NCBI GenBank assembly: GCA_943736015.1
Contig: OX031060.1
Coordinates: forward strand, 9,437,501 to 9,501,500
Source of the DNA: Tridacna crocea
Taxonomy: Eukaryota; Mollusca; Bivalvia; Cardiida; Cardiidae
DNA: 64,000 nt
Direction: 5' to 3'
Shown piece after piece: positions 31,621 to 42,316 of the stretch; within the stretch, counting starts at the first letter, position 1; each line of letters opens with the position of its first letter. The notes below the pieces were generated by a model. It made no database searches, had not been told where the DNA came from, and saw only the letters and a list, made by a program, of their open reading frames with translations. The position numbers were made by a program, and so were the translations under genes.

Positions 31621-31890
31621 TTAACTTTTTACAACAAAATCCTGACTTTTAACGACCCTGAAAGAGAAACCTTTTGAAAACATGGTGGGGGGAAAAAGAG
31701 AAAATGCTGGTAACCAGCATTTGTTCCTTTTCTCACAATGTTTTCTACCTAATCATCATTTTCTCCTTTTCTCACAATGTTTTCTATCCTTCACAAAACA
31801 AATTTTAAATTTTCAGTCACTTTTATTTAGTCGTCTGCAAATACTTTCGATTTGGAAAAACCTAAATTATTGTTGTTGGTAGTGAGTTAA
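31621..31890 (-). mobile_element. Type I MITE, BA, right stem duplicated
   Basis: CTCACAATGTTTTCTA occurs twice (about 31732 and 31772) with TTTTCTCCTTTTC between. Confidence 0.75.
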
Positions 31891-32133
31891 AGGACCAGAA
31901 ACACAGTTTATTCATTGTCTTACAAGTACCAGAAGCATTGTTTATTCCTTACATTACAGTCTATAAGCAATAACAATGTAATGTCGTCTGCAGCCTGATC
32001 TTGATCTAAACAGGCCACAAAGGTGACTTTAATTGCAAAGGGCACTTTAAAGATGGATTCTTGGTAATTACAGTTAATTTAGATAACTGTACTTACTGGT
32101 TTATTGGTTTACTGTTTACTTATTTTGTTACAG
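31891..32133. other. 3' part of intron 3, no repeat recognised
   Basis: Ends in the acceptor TATTTTGTTACAG. Confidence 0.5.
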
Positions 32134-32316
32134 CTACCAGTTGAAAACGACACCTTTGAAGCCATTGGCTCATGGTGCTGTGTGTCAGGAACTGTCACAG
32201 CAACAATCAAATTGGAGAAAAAAGGCTTTGCCATTAAGGAGGCAATTCCTGTCTGGGCGGAGATTAAAAATCTCAGTACACGAAGAATCTGTTCAACACA
32301 AGTTTCATTAATACAG
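32134..32316 (+). CDS. ARRDC-like: Alpha-arrestin (ARRDC family), coding exon 4: start of arrestin C domain
   Basis: Encodes residues 153-213: LPVENDTFEAIGSWCCVSG, then TVTATIKLEKKGFAIKEAI, PVWAEIKNLSTRRI and STQVSLIQ. The Cys-Cys-x-S-G turn, the I-x-L-x-x-K-G-(F/Y)-x-x-x-E-x-I block and the A-E-I-x-N strand are standard for the arrestin C domain of ARRDC/TXNIP proteins. Both introns are phase 0 (acceptor TTTGTTACAG, donor CAG|GTAAGA). The exon is exactly 183 bases, the same length as the next exon. The following intron is 29.5 kb, the largest in the gene, and holds most of the repeats in the window. Confidence 0.93.
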
Positions 32317-32512
32317 GTAAGATATGAGAAATGACTTGTATTGTTCTATAAATAGCATTCTGTACAAAATTGGCATGTCGCTAAAGAAGACAACTGTAGA
32401 AAATATAATTGATAAAGGAGCTATTTCTTGTAACAAGCAACTCCTTTGCAAAAAAAGTTTTCTTTGTTTTCACTTAAGTTCCTTTTTGAAAACAGCCTAA
32501 AACACTATACAG

Positions 32513-32717
32513 TTAATCCATTACCACACAATCCCTACTTTTGATGACCCTGAGAAAGATCCCTATAGAAAACATTGTGGGAAAAGAAGAAAATGCTGGT
32601 TACCAGTTTTTTACCCTTCACAAAACAAATTTAAAATTTCCAGTCACTTTTATTTTGTCGTCTGCAAATGCTTTCGATTTGGACAAACCTAAAATTTTGT
32701 CGTTTGGTAATGAGGTA
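32513..32717 (-). mobile_element. Type I MITE, BA, right stem deleted
   Basis: Left stem and apex GCTGGTTACCAG run straight into TTTTTTACCCTTCAC; arm A intact; end GGTAATGAGGTAA. Confidence 0.75.
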
Positions 32718-32913
32718 AATACTTGGTAGTACAGTGCTAATTTGCTTCTACCTACTGAACTTGGTGGCTCTATTTTTTCCCTGGAATGTTTACGTCAGAG
32801 AATACGTGTACCTGCAGTACTTTGATTACTTTAGCATGAAAGAAACTTGATGACATTTATTTGTGGTCTGTGGTATAGAATGAAAGGTACTTGGTACAGT
32901 TTTTTACACTCAT

Positions 32914-33093
32914 TAACCCTTTACGTAAATTGCCAGCTTTTATTGACCGTAGGAGAGAAGTGTTTTAAAAATAGTTTCAAAAAGTGTTTTCTACCCTACC
33001 AGAGTAAAATTAAACCATCTGAACCACACTGAAATTGTTGTCTGCAAATTTTTTAATTTAGAAGACTAAAATTTTGTCCTTTGGAAAAGTGCT
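32914..33093 (-). mobile_element. Type I MITE, decayed, hairpin lost
   Basis: TTAACCCTTTACGTAAATTG to CCTTTGGAAAAGTGCTAA. Confidence 0.55.
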
Positions 33094-33350
33094 AACTTTG
33101 TTCCAGAACAACAGAATATTAAACATGTCCAAATTGAAGGCATTTGCAGGCAAAAATCTAAATTTGACTAATATTATGAAACTTGCTTCTGAAAGGACAG
33201 ACAAAGGATAGCAAGCATTTTCTCCTTCCCTCAAACATTTTTTACCTTGTCAAAGACTATTTCCATTATTTGAACCACATTTGAATTGTCGTCTATGAGT
33301 GCCTATACTATGGACAAGTCTGCAATTTTGTTGTGTGTGAAAGGGCTAAC
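33091..33350. mobile_element. Type I MITE, AA-like, decayed
   Basis: Arm A text on both sides (AACATGTCCAAATTGAAGGC; GGACAAGTCTGCAATTTTG). Confidence 0.5.
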
Positions 33351-33464
33351 ACATTTCCCTGTGAAACTTGTTGTTTTGTGATGAACTAATTAGTACATTC
33401 AGGAAAAACAGTGTTGGAAATTTGAGCTGTATGTATCAATGTCAACATTGTTGGCTTCATTAGC

Positions 33465-33690
33465 CCATTTTCCACACAATGCTATTTTTAGCTCTGATCA
33501 TTACTCTATGTCAAGACAACAAAATTTTGAGTTTGTATAAATAAAAACCATTTTCAGACAACAGATACTTCCCAATGAATGATGGGACTTGTATTTGAAA
33601 GGGTAGAATACTGTTTATTAGTATTTATTTCCTTTTCCTGCAGTGTTTTTAATGGTACTTTTCTCAAGAACATTACAATTTATGATCATT
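33465..33690 (+). mobile_element. MITE relics, two overlapping
   Basis: CATTTTCCACACAATGC (arm B) followed by GACAACAAAATTTTGAG (arm A) and a decayed hairpin. Confidence 0.4.
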
Positions 33691-33727
33691 TGGTAGAGGT
33701 TGGAACAGCAAATAGATTGGACAAATC

Positions 33728-33924
33728 AGCTCCAGATAAAGGGAGTGATTTTGATTTTAAAACTAAAGATATTAATTATTCTCCACCAAACCCTATGTTG
33801 TGGGTACTCATTAGAATCGTCTCATCGAGACGATTCTAATGAGTACCCACAACATAAGGTTTGATAGAGAAATAATGGATATAGAATACCATCATCCCCC
33901 CCCCCCCCCTTATCTGGAGCTCTT
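33728..33924. mobile_element. GTACTCATTAGAAT foldback element with poly-C
   Basis: GCTCCAGATAAAGGGAGTG and CTTATCTGGAGC ends; perfect central hairpin ATTAGAATCGTCTCATCGAG; a run of C (33896-33910) in the right arm. Confidence 0.8.
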
Positions 33925-34027
33925 GACAAAATGTATTGGAGGACTAAGCTATTAATGAAAATATTATGGAAAAGTGGGAAAATGCTGCTTATCATGCTAG
34001 CATTTCCTCCTTTTCCAAAAAACTTTT

Positions 34028-34259
34028 TTAACTCTTTACCAAATGACAAAATTTTGGACGTGGCCAAAATGAAAGCATTTGCAGATGACAAAATAAATGT
34101 GAATCAAAAGTTGAATTTTGAATTGGGAAAAGTAGAAAACATTGTGGGAAAAGGAGAAAATGCTGGTTACTAGCATTTTTTCCTTTTCCCCCAATGTTTA
34201 TTGAAGGCTTTCTTTCTCAGGGTCGTTAAAAAAGTCGGGATTGTGTGGTAAAGAGTTAA
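34028..34259 (+). mobile_element. Type I MITE, AB, intact
   Basis: TTAACTCTTTACCAAATGAC to GTGGTAAAGAGTTAA. A scrap of another copy precedes it (33960-34027). Confidence 0.85.
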
Positions 34260-34405
34260 AAGCCTTTTTTCTCAAGGGTTTGTAGTCAGGATTGTTTGAT
34301 ATTAGGTTAATGCTAATAGATTTCTTCAGTTACCATTTTCTCGAGACACAAAATTTCTTTTGATTCCATTAATCGTGTGATCCAATCTTTGATCAACACT
34401 GTCCA

Positions 34406-34639
34406 TTAACTCTTTACCAAACGACAAAATTCTAAAATGGTCCGAATTCAAAGCACTTGCAGACGACAAATTAAAATTTGACCCGAATGGTTGAATTTGT
34501 ATCAGAAAGGGTAGAAAATATTGGGGGGTGGGTGAAAGGAATGTTGGTTACAAGGGTTTTCTCCTTTTTCAACAATGATTTAAAAGACTTTCTTCTTCAG
34601 GTTGTTAAAACACAGGGTGATTGTGTTGTATAGAGTTAA
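34406..34639 (+). mobile_element. Type I MITE, AB, degraded hairpin
   Basis: Left stem mutated to ATTGGGGGGTGGGTGAAAGG; TTAA at 34636 shared with the next copy. Confidence 0.75.
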
Positions 34640-34864
34640 CCCTTTACCACACAATGATGCCTTTTAATGACTTTTAGAGAGAAACCTGTTGAAAGCATTA
34701 TGGGAAAAAGAGAAAATGCTGGTTACCAGCATTTTCTCCTATTCCCACAATGTTTTCTTCTCTATCAAAAAGAAATTACCTCATTCGAACTATTATGAAA
34801 TTGTCGTCTGCAAATGCTTTCAATTTAGATAGGTCTAAAATCTTGCTGTGTGGTAAAGGGTTAA
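34636..34864 (-). mobile_element. Type I MITE, BA, intact
   Basis: TTAACCCTTTACCACACAAT to GTGTGGTAAAGGGTTAA. Confidence 0.85.
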
Positions 34865-34920
34865 CTTGAGAAGCCACAGTCACCGATAAGGAACAGAATT
34901 TATGGCTTCATCGGCTTGAT

Positions 34921-34992
34921 CATTCGCAAGCCAAGGGTGACAATCCACTATGCTACGTAGTGATTGTACGTAACCTTGGATCGCGAAGATGC
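34921..34992. mobile_element. 72-bp minimal Mutator-like MITE
   Basis: CATTCGCAAGCCAAGGGTG joined almost directly to the other end, TAACCTTGG and CGCGAAGATG, with ACTATGCTACGTAGTGATTG between. CGGCTTGAT is exactly repeated on both sides (34912-34920 and 34993-35001). It is the 403-bp family reduced to its ends. Confidence 0.85.
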
Positions 34993-35044
34993 GGCTTGAT
35001 TGGTTGGTTTCTTTTGCCTTTCTTTATAAGTATAATCCTGTGTT

Positions 35045-35319
35045 TCATTTTTACCAAGCGACAAAATTCCAAACTTCTCCAAATTGAAAGCAGTTGCAGA
35101 CGACAAAATAAATGTGACTGAAAATTTGAAATTGTTTCGGAATTGCTAGAAAACATTTTGGGAAAAGGAGAAAATGCTTTCTGTCCTAGACAGGGTAGAA
35201 AACATTGTTGGAAAAGGGGAAAATGCTGATTACAAGCATTAACTTCTTTTCCCACATTGTTTTCTAAAGCTGTCTTCTTCAGGGTCATTAAAGCTCAGCA
35301 TTGTATGGGAAAGGGTAAA
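35045..35319 (+). mobile_element. Type I MITE, AB, left stem duplicated
   Basis: GAAAACATTTTGGGAAAAGG (35150) and GAAAACATTGTTGGAAAAGG (35199) precede one right stem. Confidence 0.75.
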
Positions 35320-35712
35320 ATGCAAAGAAAAAGTTAGATGCATAGAAATGATTAGCAAACTTATTACAGTACCTTTTGACATTGAATAATCGGTGGGATC
35401 AATTTTATTGGGTTGATTAAGCCAGAAGTGAAAGGAGGTGAACCATGCCATTAAAATCCCATTAAAATGAGCTTTATCTGTAAATAGTCTCATTATAGCT
35501 CTGTGAGACAGAAATCTTCAATCTCAAAGGTATTGCAAGAGATTCCAAAGCTCCAGGTTGTTTTCTTTTCTACAATTTCTTTTCTTCTTAGGTAATATAA
35601 CCGCATTTATGTTTCAAAAAGCAGAAAATTCATGCAATAACATTGATAATTATGCAATATTTTTTTATATACCACAGCTACTGTATTTGTAAAACAAGAA
35701 TGAATTTTCTGG
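35320..35712. other. Unassigned intron 4 DNA
   Basis: No repeat family or exon recognised. Confidence 0.5.
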
Positions 35713-35713
35713 G

Positions 35714-36256
35714 GTTAAAGGTGGCCCTTCAGATTTTGGGATGAAAATTTTACAAGAGTGCAAAAAAATCATCCTTATACTCCCAAAGCCTTTTAATTTT
35801 CATTCATAAAACCCCGAGTAGTCGAAAATTGTCCAACAACACGAGAAATTAAAGACTTACTACGGCCCAGGTTGACACTAACGGTAGACACATTCTATTT
35901 TTAGATGATCATTTCGCTCATTTACTTACAGAAGCAGCTTCAAACATAGCATCCGAAGAAGACATTATGGAAAATAATTATTACATGTTTGTTATGATAG
36001 GGAATTTAAGTGTTATGACTCACGTGCCAGTCACTTGACATTCCCACAATGCTTTGTTGATTTTTGGCGTGAAATCTAAAAATAGCTTAAGAGGCTACGT
36101 AGCCTTTTAAGGGAATACCATCAAAAAAAATTTTTTTTTGTAATTTTATGAATCTTAATTTATCGATGGTTTGTATTATTTTTTCATATGAATTTCAGTG
36201 GTATATATATTTTTTAATTTGGTGAGATGTAAAAATTCTAAATACCCACCTTTAAC
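35714..36256. mobile_element. Possible DNA element with GTTAAAGGTGG ends, 543 bp
   Basis: GTTAAAGGTGGCCC at the left and CCCACCTTTAAC at the right are inverted. The interior has a small palindrome CTTAAGAGGCTACGTAGCC. No target duplication could be settled and no ORF is present. Confidence 0.5.
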
Positions 36257-36323
36257 GTGATGCTTTATGATGTAGTCAACATCTATCATGATGGTGTCAT
36301 AGTTACATAGATCTACAGTGTTG

Positions 36324-36547
36324 ACTCTTTACCTAACTATAAAACTTTAGACTTGTCCAAATTGAAAGCATTTGCAGATGACAAAATAAATGTGACTCCA
36401 AAATTGAAACTTGACTTTATAACAGTAGAAAACGTTGCAGAAAAGGAGAAAATGCTGCTTACCATCATTTTGTCCTTTTTCCACAATTTTTTCGGAAGGC
36501 TTCTTCCTCTATGTTGTAAAAACCAGGGATTGTTTGGAAAAGGATTA
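36324..36547 (+). mobile_element. Type I MITE, AB
   Basis: GACTCTTTACCTAACTATAA to GGAAAAGGATTAA, TTAA shared with the next. Confidence 0.8.
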
Positions 36548-36774
36548 ACTCCTTGCCAAACAAGAAAATTGTAGACTGGTCCAAATTGAAAGCATTTGCA
36601 GACGACAAAAACAACATAAGTTAACAACTGAAATTTGTTTCCAACAGGGTAGAAAACATTGTTGGAAAAGGAGAAAATGCTGGTTTCCCAGCATTTTCTT
36701 CTTTTTCCACAATTTTTTCAAAAGGCTTCTTTCACAGGGGTGTTAAAAGTCGGGATTGTGTGGTAAAGGGTTAA
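36544..36774 (+). mobile_element. Type I MITE, AB
   Basis: TTAACTCCTTGCCAAACAAG to GTGGTAAAGGGTTAA. Confidence 0.85.
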
Positions 36775-36878
36775 ACAGTTTACAGTTGAATGACTTTGAA
36801 CTAATATTGGTGAAGACTAAAATGATACAACTGGATCTTTTTATTCTATTTTTATGAATTTATTCTAAAACTCGGCAT

Positions 36879-37110
36879 TTAACTCATTACCAAACGACAA
36901 TATTTTAGGCTAGTCCAAATCGAAAGCATTGCAGACGACAAAATAAAAGTGACTGAAAATTAGAAATTTATTTTGCAAAGAGTAGAAAACATTGTGGGAA
37001 AAGGAGCCTTCACAAAACAAATTTCAAATTTTCAGTCATTTTTATTTTGTCGTATGTAAATGCTTTCAATTTGAACAAACCTAAAATATTGTTGTATTGT
37101 AATGAGTTAA
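36879..37110. mobile_element. Type I MITE, AA form, hairpin deleted
   Basis: Arm A at both ends (CATTACCAAACGACAATAT; reverse arm GTCGTATGTAAATGCTTTC). GTGGGAAAAGGAG jumps to CCTTCACAAAACAAATTTC. Confidence 0.75.
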
Positions 37111-37494
37111 GCCACATTAAAATCTTTGTCCATAAAAGGTTCCAATTTGGAATTGTCCAATTGTTTGTCATTTTGTAGAGGATTTACAAGTGCTTGAAAT
37201 GCACTATTGTTCAAAATAAGTCTGTGAATCCCTGTTTTCTACAAAATATGTGGGCGACAAAAATTGTCATTAAAAAAAGGCATTGTTTTCAGTCAAGCTC
37301 TCAGATACTTGTTACCGAAGTAATGACATCAATTAGAAAAGTGTTAATGAACTTCTGTTTCCTTTGGTCTAAGTTATTGGGTGCTGTTTTTTGTGTCATT
37401 ACACTAAGTACATCTTGGAAGGTTACCCCATGCTCATTAGTGTTTCATAACATATCAGTTCCATTGACTTGCATATTGTTACATAATAATGAGT
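37111..37494. other. Unassigned intron 4 DNA
   Basis: A 120-codon plus-strand frame (37194-37556) runs into the next MITE and has no family features. Confidence 0.45.
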
Positions 37495-37680
37495 TTAACA
37501 ACCCTGTAAGAGAACACTCCAGAAAATATTGTTGGAAAAGGGAAAAATGTAGGTAATCAGCATTTTCTTCTTCTGACAAACCGCTGTTAGCGGCATTTCC
37601 ATTATTGAGCCACATTCAAATTTGTTTTCTGCAAATAATCTAAACTTGGAGAAGCTTTTCGTCTAGTAAAGAGGTAATCA
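37495..37680 (-). mobile_element. Type I MITE, decayed
   Basis: TTTAACAACCCTGTAAGAGA; ATTGTTGGAAAAGGGAAAAA; weak right stem and end CGTCTAGTAAAGAGGTAA. Confidence 0.5.
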
Positions 37681-37711
37681 AAGCACTTACAGTATAGTGG
37701 ATAAGGCTTTT

Positions 37712-39157
37712 TAGCTCACCTGAGCACAACGTGCTCAAGGGGAGCTTTTAGGATCACCCGGTGTCCGTCGTCCGTCGTGCGTCAGTGTGTCGTGCGTCGT
37801 CAACAATTCTTTAAACATCAACTCCTCCTAAACCGCTGGCCGGATTTGGACCAAGCTTGGCTGGAATGTTCCTTGGGAGGTCCTCTTTAAAAATTGTTCA
37901 CAGAATTTGATTCCGTCAAAAACTCTGGTTGCCATGGCAACGAAATAGAATTTTTTAGGAAATTCTTTAAAAATCTTCTTCTCTGAAACCGCTGGCCAGA
38001 TTGATTTTGAAATAATTTCACACAGATGTTCCTTGGGTGACCCTTTTCAAAAACTGTTCGCGAAATTTTGATCCGTCAAGAAACATGGCTCTGATGAATG
38101 GGGGCTTCTTGCACTATACAGAAATGAAGAAATTCTTAAAAATTCTTCTTCTCTGAAACTGCTGGCCAGATTTTAAAATAATTTCACAGAGATGTTCCTT
38201 GGGTGACCCTTTTCAAAAAGTGTTCGTGAAATTTTGATCCGTCAAGAAACATTGCTCTGGTGAATGGGGGCTTCTTGCACTATACAGAAATGAAGAAATT
38301 CTTAAAAATTCTTCTTCTCAGAAACCGCTGGCCAGATTTTAAAATAATTTCACAGAAATGTTCCTTTGATGACCCTTTTCAAAATTTGTTCACGAAATTT
38401 TGATCCGTCAAGAAACATGGCTCTGGTGAATGGGGGCTACTTGCACTATAGGGAAATGAAGAAATTCTTTAACGTTCTTCTTCTCTTAAACGGCTAGTCA
38501 GATTTTAAAATAATTTCACAGAGATGTTCCTTGGGTGACCTTTTTCAAAAAGTGTTTGCGAAATTTTGATTCATCAAGAAACATGGCTCTGGTGAATGGG
38601 GGCTACTTGCACTATAGGGCAATGAAGAAATTCTTTAAAATTCTTCTTCTCTGAAACGGCTGGTAAGATTTTGGAAAATTTTCACAGAGATATTCCTTGG
38701 GTGACCCTTTTCGAAAGTTGTTAGTGAAAGTTTGATTCGTCGAGAAACATTGCGCTGGTGAATGGGGGCTACTTGCACTATATAGAAATGAAGAAATTCT
38801 TGAAAATTCTTCTTCTCTGAAACGGCTTGTCAGATTTGAAAATTGTTTCACAGAAATATGTCTTGAATGGCCTTTTTCAAAACTTGTTTGCGAAATTTTG
38901 ATAGGTCAAGAAACATGGCTCTAGTGAATGGGGGCTACTTGCACTGTACGGAAATTAAGAAACTCCTAAAAATTCTTCTTTTTTGAAACTGCTGGTCAGA
39001 TTTTGAAAGGACTTTTACAGGTGACCTTTTAAAAATTGCTTGGCAAAATAATGATTTTGTTTCCAGTGTTTCAATACCTTCAAAAAAAAAAAAAGGCTAT
39101 GGTCCTTTCAAAAATTCAGGTGAGCGATCCAAGGCCATCTTGGCCCTCTTGTTTGTT
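37712..39157 (+). mobile_element. GCTCACCTGAGC Helitron-like element with tandem core, complete
   Basis: Starts TTTTTAGCTCACCTGAGCAC (hairpin GAGCACAACGTGCTC). About seven tandem units of 160-170 bp follow, marked by GAAACATGGCTCTGGTGAAT then GGGGGCTACTTGCACTATA. Ends CAGGTGAGCGATCC, hairpin CCAAGGCCATCTTGG, then CCCTCTTGTTTG. The GCTCACCTGA / TCAGGTGAGC ends are inverted. Confidence 0.75.
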
Positions 39158-39263
39158 GATGCATCAAAGATTGAGTATTTTGTATGAATTGCATTGTGTT
39201 ATCATGCAATTTTTTGTCCCAGAACTTTACTATTTATTCCATTTGAAAAAATTTGTCCTGCCA

Positions 39264-39492
39264 TTAATCCTATTAACAAACGATCCCTGATTTTCATGAC
39301 CCAGAGGCAGAGGCCTTCTGAAAACATTGTGGGAACAGGAGCAAATGCTAGTAACCAGCATTTTCTCCTTTTCCTACTATGTTTTCTGCTCTTCTGAAGT
39401 CAAGTTTCAATTTTTGAGTGGCGTTTATTTTGTCATCTGCAAATGCTTTCAGTTTAGACAAAGCTAAAATTTTGTGTTTGGTAAAGAGTTAA
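39264..39492 (-). mobile_element. Type I MITE, BA
   Basis: TTAATCCTATTAACAAACGA to GTTTGGTAAAGAGTTAA. Confidence 0.85.
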
Positions 39493-39686
39493 AATTTGGA
39501 AATCTTCTTGTCATAGCACTCTTTGTATGAGTTCATCCATATTTGGTATGAAGGATACTTTATAAGACCAGCTTGTATTCTTTTGACATCACCTTTGCTT
39601 TTGGAAAAAACATTACTTTCTTTGGGGATAATAGGCTATTTTCCCTTATCTCTGTCAGTGCCTATAAAGTGCATGATTCATTGATT

Positions 39687-39760
39687 TAACCCATTACCAA
39701 ATGCCAATATTTTAGGTTTGTCCAAATTGAATGCATTTGAAGACATAGTTAAGTTTCTTG
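39687..39760 (+). mobile_element. Type I MITE, arm A fragment
   Basis: TTTAACCCATTACCAAATGC to GCATTTGAAGACATAG. Confidence 0.6.
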
Positions 39761-40024
39761 CGATTTGAAAAATGATTACAAGTCAGTGGAAATAAAATGA
39801 AATATTCATGGACACTTATTATACTTTCATTATCTTTTTGTTGGTGTGCAGTATGAGATCAGTTCTAATTTATTTTAAAAACCTAAATATTGATAGCAGC
39901 AGACATAAACATGCTTCAGAGATTTCAAAAGTTCTAAAATTTCAAATGTTGAGGTAAATGTAAAGGAAGGAGAGTGGGGGTTGGTGGCAGAATTCAAACA
40001 GGCTAAGAAATATTTAAGACATAT
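39761..40024. other. Unassigned intron 4 DNA
   Basis: Nothing recognised. Confidence 0.4.
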
Positions 40025-40025
40025 A

Positions 40026-40170
40026 GGATCTGACATGAGCTGGTTTTTGAGATAAAAAATTATTAAACGAGTCTACAAATAATGTTATTAAGTGAGCCTT
40101 TGGCGAGCTAAATAACATTTTTTTTATGGACGAGTTTTTTTTACCTCAAAAACTAACGAGCGTCAGATTC
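40026..40170. mobile_element. 145-bp foldback element
   Basis: GGATCTGACATGAGCTGG then TTTTTGAGATAAAAAA mirrors TTTTTTTTACCTCAAAAACT and ACGAGCGTCAGATTC. A second inner hairpin is ATAATGTTATTAAGTGAGC / GAGCTAAATAACAT. Confidence 0.65.
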
Positions 40171-40572
40171 TTTTTATCATATTACTGTGTAAGAAGAATT
40201 ATAGCCAAAAAGTGTTAAACCAGAGGCATACTGTATACATGTATCATGTGTAGTGAAATTTACATGACAGGTACATTACTAACGAAATTAGTTCCGAATA
40301 AACTTGTATATATATTGATTAATTTTTGAGTCTACAAGTGATTATATTAAGAACTCTATCACACGTAAGAATTCTGACCACTAATTTGCATTAGGAACCT
40401 TGGTCAGTAATGTTTAAGAATGAAGCGTATAAATACAAAGTGCTGACCAAATACAGCACTCTTTCCTTAACTCACATATGTGTGTGGCAAGAAAATTCGT
40501 AATGGCTGTATTACATTGAAAACAAGGGGAGTTATGTGATAAAAGTTGTCTCAAACTCCCAACAAGTACACT
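40171..40572. other. Unassigned intron 4 DNA
   Basis: Nothing recognised. Confidence 0.4.
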
Positions 40573-40708
40573 TTAAACTCTTTGCACCTACTTTATGTTT
40601 TGATGACCCAGAATAATAAGACTTTTGAAAACAAGATGGAAAAAAAGGAGACAATGTTGTCTGTCAGTTAGATCGAAACTAGAATTTTTTTGTCTGGTAT
40701 GAAGTTAA
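40573..40708 (-). mobile_element. Type I MITE, decayed, hairpin and arm A mostly lost
   Basis: AACTCTTTGCACCTAC to TGTCTGGTATGAAGTTAA. Confidence 0.5.
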
Positions 40709-40931
40709 CTCTTTACCAGATGACGAAATTTTTGACTTGTCCAAATTGAAAGCATTCACAGACACAAAATTAATGTGACTCAAAAACTGAAACTTGACTT
40801 TAGAAGAGAAGACAACATTGTGAAAAAAGGAGAAAGTTTTGGTTACTAGCATTTTCTCCTTTTCCCACAATGTGTTTAGAAGGCTTCTCCTCTGGGTCGT
40901 AAAAACCAGGGATAATTTGGAAAAGGATTAA
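40705..40931 (+). mobile_element. Type I MITE, AB, sharing TTAA
   Basis: TTAACTCTTTACCAGATGAC to AATTTGGAAAAGGATTAA. Confidence 0.8.
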
Positions 40932-41353
40932 CTAAGTTATTTCTCAAAAGCGGTATCCATTATACGGGGAGGGAAAAAAAACAATGACAATTTTCTGGAA
41001 ATTTTCGTCACATGTAACCATCACAGGCTCATAATTTGGAGAAAATTGCGTCTGCTGTAAAACTAAAATGGATTCTATTTTGTCTTGGGAGATCTCGAAA
41101 CTAATGTCAATCATTTTCATAGAACAACTTTTCCGTTGAGTCCTTGAAAAGCTGTACAATTATTCATAACAAGGAAATGTCAAAGATCAAAGTGTTATGC
41201 TTCGGGATATACACATGTACCTATTTGCTACCATTGCTGTACAATTGATTTGTCAGTAATTTTCCTTATGATTTTTCAGGCATCATAGGAGGCTATGTGC
41301 TATGGTGTGTGTGTTCACATTTGCTTCTGGCATCATGCAATTCAATATGCTAT
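40932..41353. other. Unassigned intron 4 DNA
   Basis: Nothing recognised; a 71-codon minus-strand frame (40944-41159) has no family features. Confidence 0.45.
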
Positions 41354-41366
41354 CCTTCCATGACAG

Positions 41367-41630
41367 TTGTTGTTGTATTGGGGTTTAATGCCACTTTAAC
41401 AACTAAGGTCATATCATGGCAGTCGGTGACGCACATGTGTTTCATGGCTTTCTCAAACCGGTACTTATACAACTTTCTTTTCCAAAGCCACCGACTACTT
41501 TTCTCACATGCTTCAGCAGAGGTGAGAGGCGAAAATATGCCGGAAAGAAAGTTTGCCTCAACCGGGTATCGAACTCGCAACCACCAGGTCATGAGTCTGA
41601 CACGCTCACCACTGAGCCACACGGGCGGGC
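41367..41630 (-). mobile_element. tRNA-derived SINE, GGCTCAGTGG family, with target duplication
   Basis: Minus strand: GTGTGGCTCAGTGGTGAGC (A box) and GGTTGCGAGTTCGATACCC (B box). CCTTCCATGACAG (41354-41366) and CCTTTCATGACAG (41631-41643) are 13-bp flanks with one mismatch, the expected LINE-assisted duplication. Confidence 0.9.
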
Positions 41631-41643
41631 CCTTTCATGACAG

Positions 41644-41821
41644 ACAGGGGCAAAGCCATTAAGATATGGCGCGGAAATTGGAAGGGCTCTGTACGGCAAC
41701 TTCCGGATAGCCAAGTGGCAGCCATTATGGTTATCTCATGATTTTTTGTGCCAAAATTACCACCTAAAATTGTTCGTTGTCCCCTGTTCCAGTGTTAAGA
41801 ATATAATATTATAGTCTGCAA
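41644..41821. other. Unassigned intron 4 DNA
   Basis: Nothing recognised. Confidence 0.4.
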
Positions 41822-41895
41822 CAGATGAAAAGGGACATTCAGACATTTGCACGAAGTGTCGTCTCGGATCAGCCTAATCTTAGACAGGACTTTAC
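41822..41895 (+). repeat. GGGACATTCAGA hairpin repeat, partial
   Basis: AAAAGGGACATTCAGACATT and GTCGTCTCGGATCAGCC match the element at 63836. Confidence 0.6.
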
Positions 41896-41984
41896 GACAT
41901 CATTATATTTTGTTCTACAATAGACTTGCACAACACAGAAAATTGCATAAAAAGAGAAAGTCATGGCTAGACAGGGAAGCATTT

Positions 41985-42112
41985 TCAACCTCGGGATTTT
42001 GCATTGACCCACATATTGCACGTTAGTACTGGTGTAGATCCAACGGAGCAGAATCAAAAGAGATTAGTATAATTTGTAGGAGCTTCTCTCTCAATCTTGT
42101 AAAATAAATATG
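41985..42112 (+). mobile_element. SINE 3' part, GGGGTAGACC family, joined to a MITE
   Basis: GGGATTTTGCATTGACCCAC through AGATTAGTATAATTTGTAG to TTGTAAAATAAATATG, then a MITE starts, exactly as at 20603. Confidence 0.65.
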
Positions 42113-42316
42113 TTGAACTCTTTACCAAACGACAAAATTCTAAATTTCTGAACTGGTTAAAATTGAAAGCATTTGCAAAGGACGAATTGGAAGTTGCTTA
42201 AATGGTGATTTCTGTCTTTGATAGGGTAGAAAACATTGTGGGAAAAGGAGAAAATGTTTTCAAAAGGCCTCTTTCTCAGGATTGTTAAAACTTGAGATTG
42301 TGTGGTAAAGGGTTAA
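42113..42316 (+). mobile_element. Type I MITE, AB, right stem deleted, fused to SINE tail
   Basis: TTGAACTCTTTACCAAACGA; GTGGGAAAAGGAGAAAATG jumps to TTTTCAAAAGGCCTC; ends GTGGTAAAGGGTTAA. Confidence 0.8.

Noticed and set aside
41297..41662. 121-codon plus-strand frame and its 90-codon antisense frame
   Set aside because: Both lie almost wholly within the SINE at 41367-41630.
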